Positions 34,788-43,841 of a DNA stretch of 64,000 nt are shown in pieces. A model generated the notes under the pieces. It searched no databases and was not told where the DNA came from. It saw only the letters and a program-made list of their open reading frames with translations. The number at the start of each line of letters is the position of its first letter. Positions within the stretch are counted from its first letter, which is position 1. The position numbers and the translations under genes are program-made. Origin of the DNA: Flavobacterium sp. 11 (GTDB lineage Bacteria; Bacteroidota; Bacteroidia; Flavobacteriales; Flavobacteriaceae); assembly GCF_002754315.1 (NCBI RefSeq), contig NZ_PEFE01000001.1, positions 2,356,001-2,420,000 on the forward strand, in the 5' to 3' direction.

Positions 34788-35177
34788 ATGAGTTTTTTTA
34801 AAAATATGTTCAATAGTTCAGACGACAAGGATTTAAATGAAAATAAAATCAATTGGAATGAACTAACCGATTTAGGGCAACTGAATGAGATTATTGCTAT
34901 TTCGAATGAAAAACCAGTAGCAATTTTTAAACACAGTACACGATGCAGTGTAAGTAGGATGGCACTGAAACAGTTTGAAAATGAGTTTGATAGCTCAGAT
35001 AAAGTTACGCCTTATTTTTTAGATTTAATAGCATATAGAGCTATTTCTAATGCCATTGCGGATCAATTTGGAGTAACGCATCAATCCCCGCAATTGATTT
35101 TAATTAAAGAAGGAAAAGCCATTTATAATGTTTCGCATAGTGATATTGATGCGGAAGAATTAAGTAAAAAGGTATAA
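34788..35177 (+). CDS. ytxJ: YtxJ-family bacillithiol-system redox protein
   Basis: 129 aa thioredoxin-fold protein. The motif PVAIFKHSTRCSVSRMALKQFE gives the single active cysteine (CSVS) in place of CxxC, the known pattern for the YtxJ family tied to bacillithiol. It probably acts on bacillithiol-protein mixed disulfides. Its presence suggests that this organism makes bacillithiol. Confidence 0.88.
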   Translation: MSFFKNMFNSSDDKDLNENKINWNELTDLGQLNEIIAISNEKPVAIFKHSTRCSVSRMALKQFENEFDSSDKVTPYFLDLIAYRAISNAIADQFGVTHQSPQLILIKEGKAIYNVSHSDIDAEELSKKV

Positions 35178-35203
35178 GAACCAACGGTTTAAATTTGGAA
35201 TAT

Positions 35204-35240
35204 AAAAAAATCCATCAGCCGCGGCTGATGGATTTTTTTT
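35204..35240. terminator. Bidirectional terminator between ytxJ and argH
   Basis: ATCCATCAGCCG/CGGCTGATGGAT is a perfect 24-base palindrome flanked by A7 and T8. It ends both the ytxJ transcript and the long arginine operon. Confidence 0.9.
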
Positions 35241-35263
35241 GTAACAATTATTTTGGTCCTGAA

Positions 35264-36544
35264 TTAATAAGAATCGTCCATTTTCTTTTTTATGGCATCC
35301 AAACAAAGGTTGTTGATACTTCCTTCATGCGTATGCTTGGTTTCTTTTGGAGATTGAAAAGTGCCATTTTCTAATTGCTCAGCAACGGCTTTATAGGCAT
35401 CTCTAAAAGGCATTCCTGCAACCACCATTTCGTTTAAGGAATCTACCGTAAACAAATAGTCGTATTTTTTATCGTCTAAGATATGTTCTTTTACTTTAAT
35501 GTCCTTGATAGCAAAAATTGCGATATCCAAACAGGCTTTTAGGTTTTGAATCGCTGGAAACAATCCTTCTTTTAATAATTGCAAATCCCTGTGATAGCCA
35601 CTTGGAAGATTATTTGTAATTAAAGTGATTTCGTACGGTAACGCTTGAATTTTGTTGCATTTTCCACGAATTAATTCAAAAACATCTGGGTTTTTCTTAT
35701 GTGGCATAATGCTCGAACCTGTTGTAAGATGCGAAGGCAAAGTGATGAAATCAAAATTCTGGCTCATGTACAAACAAACATCCATCGAGAATTTAGCCAA
35801 AGTTGCAGCCACACTGCTCATTGCAAAAGCCACTGTTTTTTCTGATTTTCCACGGCTCATTTGTGCGGCAACCGAATTGAATTTTAAAGTTTCAAAACCT
35901 AATTCCTGTGTCGTGAATGTTCTGTTGATAGGAAATGAACTTCCGTAACCTGCAGCTGAGCCTAATGGGTTTTGGTCTACAATTTTCAAAGCAGCATTCA
36001 ACATTGTAATATCATCGATTAATGTTTCAGCGTAAGCGGAAAACCACATCCCAAAAGAAGAAGGCATAGCAATTTGAAGGTGCGTATATCCTGGCAACAA
36101 TACATTTTGGTGTTTTTCAGCTGATTCCATTAGCAAATCAAAAAGGCTTTTTACTTGTTCTTTCAGTTCTTTAACGACATCTTTCAGATATAAATTAACG
36201 TCTACCAAAACTTGGTCGTTACGAGAACGGGCGGTATGAATTTTTTTTCCGGCGTCTCCCAGTTTTACGGTCAGTAAATATTCGATTTTGGAATGTACGT
36301 CTTCAAAACTGTCTTCGATTTCGAATTTTCCGTTTTCAGCATCTTTTATTATTTCTTCTAAAGCCAAAACCAATGAAACGGTTTCGGAGTCCGTTAAAAG
36401 CCCGATTTGTTCCAGCATTTTTGCATGTGCGATAGAACCTAAAGCATCATATTTGGCCAGAACTAAGTCCAGTTCTCTGTCGTTTCCAACGGTGAAATGT
36501 TCGATTTGCTTATCGGTTGGTATTCCTTTTTCCCAAAGTTTCAT
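35264..36544 (-). CDS. argH: Argininosuccinate lyase
   Basis: Splits argininosuccinate into arginine and fumarate, last step of arginine synthesis. The signature GSSIMPHKKNPDVFELIRG is near residues 276-294. ARSRNDQVLVDV holds the substrate-binding segment. At 426 aa it is a little shorter than the 457 aa of E. coli and has no ArgA fusion. It is the last gene of the operon, 51 bases downstream of argE, across a hairpin-forming repeat. Confidence 0.96.
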   Translation of the reverse strand: MKLWEKGIPTDKQIEHFTVGNDRELDLVLAKYDALGSIAHAKMLEQIGLLTDSETVSLVLALEEIIKDAENGKFEIEDSFEDVHSKIEYLLTVKLGDAGKKIHTARSRNDQVLVDVNLYLKDVVKELKEQVKSLFDLLMESAEKHQNVLLPGYTHLQIAMPSSFGMWFSAYAETLIDDITMLNAALKIVDQNPLGSAAGYGSSFPINRTFTTQELGFETLKFNSVAAQMSRGKSEKTVAFAMSSVAATLAKFSMDVCLYMSQNFDFITLPSHLTTGSSIMPHKKNPDVFELIRGKCNKIQALPYEITLITNNLPSGYHRDLQLLKEGLFPAIQNLKACLDIAIFAIKDIKVKEHILDDKKYDYLFTVDSLNEMVVAGMPFRDAYKAVAEQLENGTFQSPKETKHTHEGSINNLCLDAIKKKMDDSY

Positions 36545-36550
36545 AATTAG

Positions 36551-36613
36551 ATTTTTAGATTTTTAGACAATTAGATTTTTAGACTTCTAAGGAGTCTAAA
36601 AATCTAAGAAGTC
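36551..36613. repeat. Tandem TTAGATTTTTAGA units with 13-bp perfect hairpin (argE-argH gap)
   Basis: AGATTTTTAGACT (36573-36585) pairs perfectly with AGTCTAAAAATCT (36593-36605) across a 7-base loop, preceded by related tandem copies. The inverted arm overlaps the last codons of argE (encoding SDFLDF), so the C-terminus of that protein is repeat-derived. Confidence 0.85.
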
Positions 36614-37666
36614 TGAAAGTATTTTGATATACAATTGAATTCCTTCTTCTATTTCGTTTATAAATATAAATTCGTCTGCAGAGTGTGACCGCAGGGTTTC
36701 TCCAGGTCCTAATTTCAAGGATTGACAGCTCAAAACCGATTGGTCCGAAAGGGTAGGCGAGCCATACGTGGTTCTTCCCAGGGCAATTCCGGCTTGCACT
36801 AATCCGTGTGCAACAGGAATTGAAGATGCGTTTAAATGCATCGAACGCGGATTGACTTCTGCAGTTAAATGCTTTCTCACGGTATCTAAAATTTCTTGAT
36901 TACTGTAACAATCATTCACCCTGATATCGACAACCAAATGACATTCCGCAGGAACTACATTGTGTTGTTTTCCGGCTGAGATTTGTGTTACCGTCATTTT
37001 TACGGGACCTAAAACCTCCGATATTTTATCGAATTGATAGGTTTTAAACCATTCAATAACGGGTATCGCATTGTAAATAGGATTGTCCGGATTGTTGTGG
37101 GCGGCGTGACTGGCGGTACCTTTTACGATGACATCAAGTACCAATAAACCTTTTTCGGCCACAGCCAATTGCATCAAAGTAGGTTCTCCAACAATGGCAC
37201 ATTCCAATTCCGGTAAATGTTTCAATACGCTGTTTAATCCATTTTTTCCGCTGCTTTCTTCTTCGGCTGAAGCGACCATCACAATATTGTAAGGTAGATT
37301 TTCATTCGAATAAAAATAGACAAAAGTGGCTAAAAGCGAAACCAAACAACCTCCCGCATCATTGCTTCCTAGTCCAAATAATTTACCGTCTTTGACGATG
37401 GCTTCAAATGGATTGTTGGTATAGCCTTGATTGGGTTTTACGGTATCGTGGTGCGAATTCAGTAAAAGTGTTGGTTTGGCTTTATCAAAATGTTTATTGA
37501 AAGCCCAAATATTATTATTCTCTCTTTCGAAAGGGATGTTATTTTGTGTAAACCAATTTTCGATTAAAAGTGCTGTTTGGTCTTCTTCACTTGAAAAGGA
37601 AGGCGTTTCAATCAGCGACTTTAATAGCACAATGGCTTCTTGTGTAAGGATTTCTATACTCTTCAT
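36596..37666 (-). CDS. argE: M20-family deacylase of the arginine pathway (N-acylornithine/N-acylcitrulline deacylase)
   Basis: 356 aa zinc hydrolase. Metal ligands: His in NSHHDTVKPN, Asp in GSNDAGGCL and Glu in ASAEEESSGKNG. In Bacteroidota with an N-acyl-ornithine carbamoyltransferase the deacylation acts on N-acylcitrulline, and I expect the same here. It overlaps argB by 4 bases (37663-37666), so translation is coupled. The last residues are encoded by a hairpin repeat. Confidence 0.9.
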   Translation of the reverse strand: MKSIEILTQEAIVLLKSLIETPSFSSEEDQTALLIENWFTQNNIPFERENNNIWAFNKHFDKAKPTLLLNSHHDTVKPNQGYTNNPFEAIVKDGKLFGLGSNDAGGCLVSLLATFVYFYSNENLPYNIVMVASAEEESSGKNGLNSVLKHLPELECAIVGEPTLMQLAVAEKGLLVLDVIVKGTASHAAHNNPDNPIYNAIPVIEWFKTYQFDKISEVLGPVKMTVTQISAGKQHNVVPAECHLVVDIRVNDCYSNQEILDTVRKHLTAEVNPRSMHLNASSIPVAHGLVQAGIALGRTTYGSPTLSDQSVLSCQSLKLGPGETLRSHSADEFIFINEIEEGIQLYIKILSDFLDF

Positions 37667-38448
37667 AGTGTAATTGTAGTGTACAACGCCGTTTTATCTT
37701 GTAACATGCGGTGATGACCAATTTTTATTTTTTGAACTCCTTTAGATAAACTGTTGAAACAGTTGTCCAATTTAGGAATCATACCGGAATGTATGGCTTT
37801 TTCGACTTTTAATTTGGAATATAATTCTTGATTGATGTTTTCAATTACAGAAGAATCGTCTTCGGCATCATATAAAACGCCTGGTTTTTCGAAACAATAA
37901 TTCAGAGTGACATCAAAAACTTCCGATAAAGCAATCGCTAATTCGCTGGCGATAGTGTCCGCATTCGTGTTTAATAATTGTCCTTTTCCATCGTGCGTAA
38001 TCGCACAAAATACAGGAACGATACCGTTTGAAAGCAATGTTTCCAATAATTGTGTGTTCACTTTTTTGACATCGCCAACAAAACCATAATTGATTGTTGG
38101 GTGGTTTCTTTTATCGGATTGAATTAAATTTCCATCAGTCCCGGAAAAACCCATTGCATTGGTCGAATTTGCTTGTAATTGAGCCACAATATTTTTGTTT
38201 ATTTGACCTGCATAAATCATCACAACTACATCAAGCATAGCGGCATCGGTGACGCGTCTTCCATCAATCATTTGAGGAACCAAGCCAATACTTTCGGCCA
38301 TTTTGGTAGCTGATTTTCCACCGCCATGAACAAGTATTTTATAGCCTTCGATCTTAGAAAAATCAGACAAAAATTGTTTTAATTCCGTTGGATCATCAAT
38401 AATGTTTCCACCAATTTTTATTAGCGTTACCGGTTTTTTATTTTCCAT
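37663..38448 (-). CDS. argB: N-acetyl (or N-acyl) glutamate kinase
   Basis: 261 aa of the amino-acid kinase family. It phosphorylates N-acylglutamate. Motifs KIGGNIIDD at residues 12-20, VHGGGKSATKMAESIGL and NTNADTIASELAIAL. It overlaps the carbamoyltransferase gene by 11 bases and argE by 4. Whether it prefers the acetyl or succinyl form depends on the pathway version (see the carbamoyltransferase entry). Confidence 0.93.
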   Translation of the reverse strand: MENKKPVTLIKIGGNIIDDPTELKQFLSDFSKIEGYKILVHGGGKSATKMAESIGLVPQMIDGRRVTDAAMLDVVVMIYAGQINKNIVAQLQANSTNAMGFSGTDGNLIQSDKRNHPTINYGFVGDVKKVNTQLLETLLSNGIVPVFCAITHDGKGQLLNTNADTIASELAIALSEVFDVTLNYCFEKPGVLYDAEDDSSVIENINQELYSKLKVEKAIHSGMIPKLDNCFNSLSKGVQKIKIGHHRMLQDKTALYTTITL

Positions 38449-39385
38449 TTTCCAATATTTTTTGCAACACTAATTGTGCGGCGTAGGTTCTATTGTTGGC
38501 TTGCTCAATAACAATTGAATTTTCGCTGTCAATCACTTCATCAGTAACAATTACGTTACGTCTTACCGGCAAACAGTGCATGAATTTAGCATTGTTGGTT
38601 AGTTTCATTTTATCGGCAGTTACTGTCCAATTTGGGTCGGAATTTGTAATCTGACCATACTCGTTATAATTGCTCCAGTTTTTTGCATAGATAAAATCGG
38701 CATTTTCAAAAGCTTTGTCTTGGTCGTATTCAATCTTGGAATCTTTCGTGATTTCAGGATTCAATTCGTAGCCTTCAGGGTGTGTAATTACAAAGTCTGC
38801 ATCTTGTAACTGCATCATTTGCACGAAAGAATTGGCAACTGCTTGAGGTAACGCTTTAGGGTGTGGCGCCCAAGTCAAAACTACTTTTGGCTTGTGTTCT
38901 GTTTTGTATTCCGCCATAGTTATCGCATCTGCGAGCGATTGTAACGGATGTCCCGTAGCGCTTTCCATATTGACAACAGGCACTGTGGCATATTTTAGGA
39001 ACCCGGAAAGTACGATTTCGGCATTGTCTTTTTCTTTGTCTACCAATCCGGCAAAAGCTCTGATAGCAACAATATCGCAATATTGAGAAACTACCGCAGC
39101 AGCTTCTTTAATATGTTCCGAAGCACCAGAGTTCATGATGGCTCCGTCTTCAAATTCAAGCGTCCAGCCTTCACTGGTGAAATTCATTACCATGACGTTC
39201 ATACCTAAATTAAGAGCGGCTTTTTGTGTACTCAAGCGGGTTCTCAAACTGGAATTAAAAAACAACATTCCCAGGGTTTTATTTTTACCCAGTTTTTTGT
39301 TTTTAAGTGGTTTTTTCTTGATTTTCAAGGCTTGTTTCACCCATTTTTCGAGTGAATCTATGTTTTGTATGGAGATGTAGTTCAT
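38438..39385 (-). CDS. N-acyl-ornithine carbamoyltransferase (probable N-succinylornithine type)
   Basis: 315 aa aspartate/ornithine carbamoyltransferase-like. Conserved FFNSSLRTRLSTQKAALNLGMNV (42-64) is the carbamoyl-phosphate site, as in the AOTC/SOTC branch and not in ordinary OTC (STRTR). HCLPVRRNVIVTDEVID near the C-terminus is typical. The specificity position is Ser89 (before EHIKEA). The Bacteroides fragilis SOTC has Pro90 and the Xanthomonas AOTC Glu92 there. As I recall, changing that Glu to Ser or Pro converts AOTC to SOTC activity, so a succinylated route is likely but not proven. Confidence 0.9.
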   Translation of the reverse strand: MNYISIQNIDSLEKWVKQALKIKKKPLKNKKLGKNKTLGMLFFNSSLRTRLSTQKAALNLGMNVMVMNFTSEGWTLEFEDGAIMNSGASEHIKEAAAVVSQYCDIVAIRAFAGLVDKEKDNAEIVLSGFLKYATVPVVNMESATGHPLQSLADAITMAEYKTEHKPKVVLTWAPHPKALPQAVANSFVQMMQLQDADFVITHPEGYELNPEITKDSKIEYDQDKAFENADFIYAKNWSNYNEYGQITNSDPNWTVTADKMKLTNNAKFMHCLPVRRNVIVTDEVIDSENSIVIEQANNRTYAAQLVLQKILENGK

Positions 39386-39389
39386 TGTC

Positions 39390-39450
39390 TTATTTGTTTA
39401 ATCGGTTATTTGTTTAATCGATTAACCGAATTAACGATTAACCGTATCAA
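39390..39450. repeat. TTTGTTTAATCG(G/A)TTA repeat with inverted partner (carbamoyltransferase-proB gap)
   Basis: Two TTTGTTTAATCG copies are followed by GATTAACCG-type complements (CGATTAACCGAATTAACGATTAACCG). A hairpin can form. No ORF. Confidence 0.75.
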
Positions 39451-39454
39451 CATT

Positions 39455-40216
39455 TTATAGAATTTTAGTAAAAGGTATTTCGTTTTTTAAAGCTTTCAAA
39501 ATAAAATTGTCTTCTAATCCATTGACAATCCAAGTTTCGATAGTGGCGTCTTTGGCAATTGCCGAGGCTTCTATTTTAGATTGCATTCCGCCGGTTCCGT
39601 GCGAGGATTTAGAATCACCAATCTCTTTTTCCAATACTTTCAAATCGGTTACTAGAGAAATCGTTTCAGGAACGGCATCATTAATGGATGCTTTGGTGTA
39701 AATCCCGTTCGTATTGGTGGCGATAATTAGAATGTCAACATTTAATAGAACGGCCGTTAAAGCGGCTAATTTATCATTATCGCCAAACCGAATCTCATCC
39801 GTAGCCACCGTATCATTTTCATTGATAATCGGAATGTAATTATTTTTGACCAACACATTGATGGTGTTCACGATATTTACTTTGGATTGTTCTTTTTCGA
39901 AATCAGAATAAGAAAGCAAACACTGCGAAATCAGCAATCCTAAATCGCTGAAGTTTTCATGATAAATCCGCATTAAATGAGGCTGGCCAATAGAAGCCAA
40001 TGCTTGTTTTACAAAAACATCTTTGTCTTGATTTTCCAGTTTTACAAATTGTTTGGCCGCAGCAATCGCACCAGAGCTTACAATGATGAACTCGTAATCG
40101 TCTTGTAAAGCGGCTATTTGCATCCCAATATCTTCAATCTTTCCTCTCGAAATGTGATTGGTTTCTTTGGTTAACGTATTGCTTCCTAACTTTAATAAAA
40201 TTCTTTTTTTAGCCAT
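39455..40216 (-). CDS. proB: Glutamate 5-kinase (no PUA domain)
   Basis: First step of proline synthesis, ATP + glutamate to glutamyl 5-phosphate. The ATG at 40216 (MAKKRILLKLGSN) is preferred over 40282, whose extra 22 residues are repeat-encoded. Motifs IIVSSGAIAAAKQF, INENDTVATDEIRFGDND and HGTGGMQSKIEAS are intact. It is only 253 aa and lacks the C-terminal PUA domain of the 367-aa E. coli enzyme, as seen in many Bacteroidota. Its product goes to ProA, encoded just upstream in the operon. Confidence 0.94.
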   Translation of the reverse strand: MAKKRILLKLGSNTLTKETNHISRGKIEDIGMQIAALQDDYEFIIVSSGAIAAAKQFVKLENQDKDVFVKQALASIGQPHLMRIYHENFSDLGLLISQCLLSYSDFEKEQSKVNIVNTINVLVKNNYIPIINENDTVATDEIRFGDNDKLAALTAVLLNVDILIIATNTNGIYTKASINDAVPETISLVTDLKVLEKEIGDSKSSHGTGGMQSKIEASAIAKDATIETWIVNGLEDNFILKALKNEIPFTKIL

Positions 40217-40355
40217 TTTTTTAACCGCAAAGTGCGCAAAGTTAATTTTTAAACTAAACGTTGACAAACGCAAAGTTCGCAAATTGTTGTGTTAATATTC
40301 TGAATTCTTACTTTTTCAATCTGCAATCATAAATCGATAATCTTCAATCAAAAAT
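40217..40355. repeat. GCAAAG(T)-type direct repeats (proB-proA gap)
   Basis: CCGCAAAGTGCGCAAAG and ACGCAAAGTTCGCAAA are imperfect copies separated by about 30 bases, followed by CAATC/AATCAAAAATC units. The 143-base gap between proB and proA holds no ORF. Confidence 0.65.
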
Positions 40356-40359
40356 CTTT

Positions 40360-41556
40360 TTATCGGATTTGTCCATTTCCGTAAATATACCACTTATTAG
40401 TAACTAAATGTTGCAGCCCAATTGGCCCACGTTGGTGTAATTTGTCTGTGCTTATCGCCAATTCGCCACCTAAACCAAATTGTCCTCCATCAGTGAATCG
40501 GGTAGAGGCGTTTTGATAAACAGCTGCCGTATCCACGTTTTCCATGAATTCCTGAGCAATTGCATCATTCTTTGTGATTATCGAAGCGGAATGTCCGCCA
40601 CAATATTTATTTATTTTGTCAATCGCTTCTTGATCCGAGTTGGTTGTTCCAATAACAATTTTATAATCTAAAAACTCTTCGTACCAAATTAAATCAGATT
40701 CAATCTGAGGAACATTTGTTGCTCTGGAAATTGTTTCATCTCCTAAAACGGTTACGTTTCTTTGTTGTAATTCGGTAATTATTTTCTTTGCAAAAGCTTT
40801 CCAATTGTCAAGATTTGTATCAATTAAAACTTTATCTAAAGCATTGCAAACAGATATATTTGAGGTCTTTCCGTTAATAATAATAGCAAGTGCTTGATCT
40901 AAATTAGCTTCCTTATTTACATATACAAAATTATTTCCTCGGCCACTTATAATCACTGGGCAAGTGGCGTGTTTTTTTACAAAAGCAATCAATTTCTCAC
41001 CACCACGAGGAACGATTAAGTCCACTTTTTGTGTTGGTTTCTCTAAAAATTCCTGAGTTTCTTCTCGATTGTAATTCAAGTATTCCACCCATTCTGTAGC
41101 AACATTGTTTTCTTTTAAGGCTTGATGCCACAATTCCACAATTTTTAAGTTGGATAGTATCGATTCTTTTCCGCCTTTCAATAGAATTTTATTTCCGGAT
41201 TTAAAGGCGATTCCGCCTGCTTCAACAGTAACATCAGGTCTGGATTCATAAATAATCATTATGGTTCCAAAAGCTGCTGTTTTATTGATGATCTTCATTC
41301 CGTTTTCATGGTCGAAATTAAAACGCTCCACACCAATAGGATCTTCTTGACTGGCTAATTGTTGCATGGACAAAATCATGCCGTCAATTTTGGTATCATC
41401 AACCAATAAACGCTTTTCCATGGCCAAGTCATCCCCAGAATAATTATTGATATCCTGTTGATTAACCGTTTTAAGGTTAGCTCTTTCTTCTTCAAGAAGT
41501 TCGGCCATGCGACTTAAAACTGCGTTTCGCTTTTCTATTGGTAATAAGTGGTTCAT
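40360..41556 (-). CDS. proA: Glutamate-5-semialdehyde dehydrogenase (gamma-glutamyl phosphate reductase)
   Basis: 398 aa NADPH-dependent enzyme making glutamate 5-semialdehyde for proline. Contains IIYESRPDVTVEAGGIAFKSGN (103-124), the catalytic Cys in NISVCNALDKVLI, and the C-terminal RFTDGGQFGLGGELAISTDKLHQRGPIGLQHL signature. Read on the minus strand it precedes proB, so the two act in turn from one transcript inside the arginine operon. Confidence 0.95.
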   Translation of the reverse strand: MNHLLPIEKRNAVLSRMAELLEEERANLKTVNQQDINNYSGDDLAMEKRLLVDDTKIDGMILSMQQLASQEDPIGVERFNFDHENGMKIINKTAAFGTIMIIYESRPDVTVEAGGIAFKSGNKILLKGGKESILSNLKIVELWHQALKENNVATEWVEYLNYNREETQEFLEKPTQKVDLIVPRGGEKLIAFVKKHATCPVIISGRGNNFVYVNKEANLDQALAIIINGKTSNISVCNALDKVLIDTNLDNWKAFAKKIITELQQRNVTVLGDETISRATNVPQIESDLIWYEEFLDYKIVIGTTNSDQEAIDKINKYCGGHSASIITKNDAIAQEFMENVDTAAVYQNASTRFTDGGQFGLGGELAISTDKLHQRGPIGLQHLVTNKWYIYGNGQIR

Positions 41557-41598
41557 TAGTTTTTGGTTTTACTATTTTAGAAAAAAAAATCTAAACAG

Positions 41599-41632
41599 AT
41601 AAGTCACAAGTTTAAGTGCTTATATGACTTAT
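41599..41632. repeat. Inverted repeat in the proA-argD gap
   Basis: ATAAGTCA (41599-41606) pairs with TGACTTAT (41625-41632) across an 18-base loop, in an 88-base gap of otherwise AT-rich DNA. Confidence 0.6.
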
Positions 41633-41644
41633 ATGTTTAAAAAA

Positions 41645-42781
41645 TCATTTCAATTCTGCCAATGTTTCTTTTAAAGCTATAATAAAGGTGTCGATTGCTT
41701 CCTTCTTGATTGTCAATGGAGGAAGGATTCTTAATAAGTTTTTATTATTAGCATTTCCTGTAAAAATATGTTTGTCGATAATCATTTTTTTACGAAGTGT
41801 ACTTACGTCAAAATCAAATTCTACACCTAGCATTAATCCTCTGCCTTTTACTTGGAGAACTTCAGGAACTTGTTTGATTGCTTCTAAAAAATAGGCGTAA
41901 ACGTCATTTACGTTATCCATTAATTTTTGGCTTTCAATTACGTCCAAAACAGCTATTCCAGCTGCACAAGCTAAATGGTTTCCTCCAAAAGTAGTTCCCA
42001 ATAATCCATAACTCGCTGTGAACTTTGGCGAAATCAAGATTCCGCCAATAGGAAATCCGTTACCCATTCCTTTCGCCAAACAAATAATATCGGCTTTGAT
42101 GTCATGATGTTGGTGTGCAAAAAACTTTCCGCTTCTTCCGTATCCGGATTGCACTTCGTCCAAAATCAAAACGGCATCGTATGCCGCGCATATTTTTTCT
42201 AATGCCTGAAAAAATTCAGTTGTACCTTGGTCTAAACCGCCAACTCCTTGAATTCCTTCAATAATAACAGAAGAAACATCTCCTTTTTTTAGTTCGTTTT
42301 CTACCAACTCGATATTATTCAATGGTAAAAAAGTAACGATTTGTTGCGCATTGATTGGCGCAACAATTTTTTTGTTATCAGTAACCGCAACTGCCGCCGA
42401 AGTTCTTCCGTGAAAGGAATTATCAAAAGCAATTACACGAGATTTATTGTTGTGAAAAGAGGCTAGTTTCAAAGCGTTTTCATTGGCTTCAGCTCCAGAA
42501 CTGCACAAGAATAAAGTATAGTCTTCCAATCCGGAAAGTTTTCCTAATTTTTCTGCCAGTTCTACTTGTAATGGATTCTGAATCGCATTCGAATAAAAAC
42601 CAATATTATCCAATTGATTTTTTAGTTTGGCTACATAATCCGGTTGGGTATGTCCAATGGAAATTACTCCATGACCACCATATAAATCTAAATATTCTAC
42701 TCCTTTTTCATCTGTAATAGTACAATCCAGTGCTTTTACAGGAGTGATGTTGTATAATGGGTAAACGTCAAATAAGTTCAT
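41645..42781 (-). CDS. argD: Acylornithine aminotransferase (class III PLP aminotransferase)
   Basis: 378 aa, transaminates N-acylglutamate semialdehyde to N-acylornithine. PLP motifs are GYGRSGKFFAHQHHDIKADIICLAKGMGNGFPIGG with the Schiff-base Lys in LAKGMGNG, and LFLCSSGAEANENALKLA for the phosphate group. It sits in the arginine operon between argC and proA, which fixes the role. Acetyl versus succinyl not resolved by sequence. Confidence 0.92.
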   Translation of the reverse strand: MNLFDVYPLYNITPVKALDCTITDEKGVEYLDLYGGHGVISIGHTQPDYVAKLKNQLDNIGFYSNAIQNPLQVELAEKLGKLSGLEDYTLFLCSSGAEANENALKLASFHNNKSRVIAFDNSFHGRTSAAVAVTDNKKIVAPINAQQIVTFLPLNNIELVENELKKGDVSSVIIEGIQGVGGLDQGTTEFFQALEKICAAYDAVLILDEVQSGYGRSGKFFAHQHHDIKADIICLAKGMGNGFPIGGILISPKFTASYGLLGTTFGGNHLACAAGIAVLDVIESQKLMDNVNDVYAYFLEAIKQVPEVLQVKGRGLMLGVEFDFDVSTLRKKMIIDKHIFTGNANNKNLLRILPPLTIKKEAIDTFIIALKETLAELK

Positions 42782-42798
42782 TTTCTTTTTTTGTTTAA

Positions 42799-42860
42799 AT
42801 GGTTTAAGGTTTCAAGTTTCAAGTTACGTGTGCAACCTTAAACTTTAAACTTGAAACAAA
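42799..42860. repeat. Tandem and inverted AAGTTTCAAGTTT repeat (argD-argC gap)
   Basis: GGTTTAAGG and GTTTCAAGTT units are followed, after ACGTGTGC, by AACCTTAAAC and AACTTGAAAC, their complements. Two alternative hairpins are possible. Similar sequence is at 12291-12357 and 50139-50241. Confidence 0.75.
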
Positions 42861-42863
42861 TTT

Positions 42864-43841
42864 TTAGAATCCAGATGGTTTCAAATGCAATCCCGTGGTT
42901 TCATCCAATCCAAACATTAAATTCATGTTTTGAATGGCTTGTCCTGAGGCTCCTTTTGTTAAATTATCAATTACTGAAGTAATCAATAGCCGGTTTCCTT
43001 TTTTCATTAAACTAATAATACACTTGTTAGTTTGTACCACTTGCTTCATATTGATTCCGGTTGTCGTAACCGTTACGAAAGGTTGGTCTTTGTAAAAAGC
43101 CTCATATTTAGCTACTACATCTTCCAAGTTTTCTTCGATTGTTGTGTATAATGTTGCAAAAATCCCTCTTGCAAAATCCCCTCTGTTGGGTACAAAAATC
43201 AATTCGTTTGTATAATCCGCTTGCAATTGGTTGACACTTTGGTTTATTTCTCCCAAATGTTGGTGTTCAAAAGCTTTGTAATGCGACATATTGTTCGATC
43301 TCCAGCTAAAATGCGTCGTTTCCGAAGGTGTAACTCCGGCTCCTGTACTTCCCGTTGTGGCATTGATATGAACGTCAGTCGTAAGCATTTCGTTTTTGGC
43401 CAATGGCAATAATGCTAATTGAATCGCTGTTGCAAAACAACCTGGATTTGCGATAAACTGAGCGTTTTTGATAACTGCTTTATTCAATTCAGGCAAGCCG
43501 TAAACGAAAGTTTTACTGTCAAACTCTTTGTCTTTTGTCAATCTAAAATCATTTCCTAAATCGATGATTTTGGTATGGCTTGCAAATTGATTTTGCTCTA
43601 AAAATGATTTTGATTTACCATGACCTAAACACAAGAAAACAACATTCACATTTGGATTTACAGTATCGGTAAAATTCATTTCGATATCGCCCATCAAATC
43701 ATGATGCGCCACCGAAAGTGGTTTTCCAGCGTTTGTCGTGCTGTAAACAAAATCAAGTGTAGCATTGGGATGAAACATCAATATTCTGATGAGTTCTCCC
43801 GCAGTGTAACCTGAACCGCCAATTATTCCGATATTAATCAT
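42864..43841 (-). CDS. argC: N-acetyl-gamma-glutamyl-phosphate reductase (N-acyl)
   Basis: 325 aa NADPH enzyme that makes N-acylglutamate semialdehyde. N-terminal GIIGGSGYTAGELIRIL is at residues 4-20, the catalytic Cys lies in NPGCFATAIQLALLP, and the INATTGSTGAGVTPSETTHF segment is conserved. It overlaps argG by 8 bases (43834-43841), hence translational coupling. Confidence 0.95.
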   Translation of the reverse strand: MINIGIIGGSGYTAGELIRILMFHPNATLDFVYSTTNAGKPLSVAHHDLMGDIEMNFTDTVNPNVNVVFLCLGHGKSKSFLEQNQFASHTKIIDLGNDFRLTKDKEFDSKTFVYGLPELNKAVIKNAQFIANPGCFATAIQLALLPLAKNEMLTTDVHINATTGSTGAGVTPSETTHFSWRSNNMSHYKAFEHQHLGEINQSVNQLQADYTNELIFVPNRGDFARGIFATLYTTIEENLEDVVAKYEAFYKDQPFVTVTTTGINMKQVVQTNKCIISLMKKGNRLLITSVIDNLTKGASGQAIQNMNLMFGLDETTGLHLKPSGF

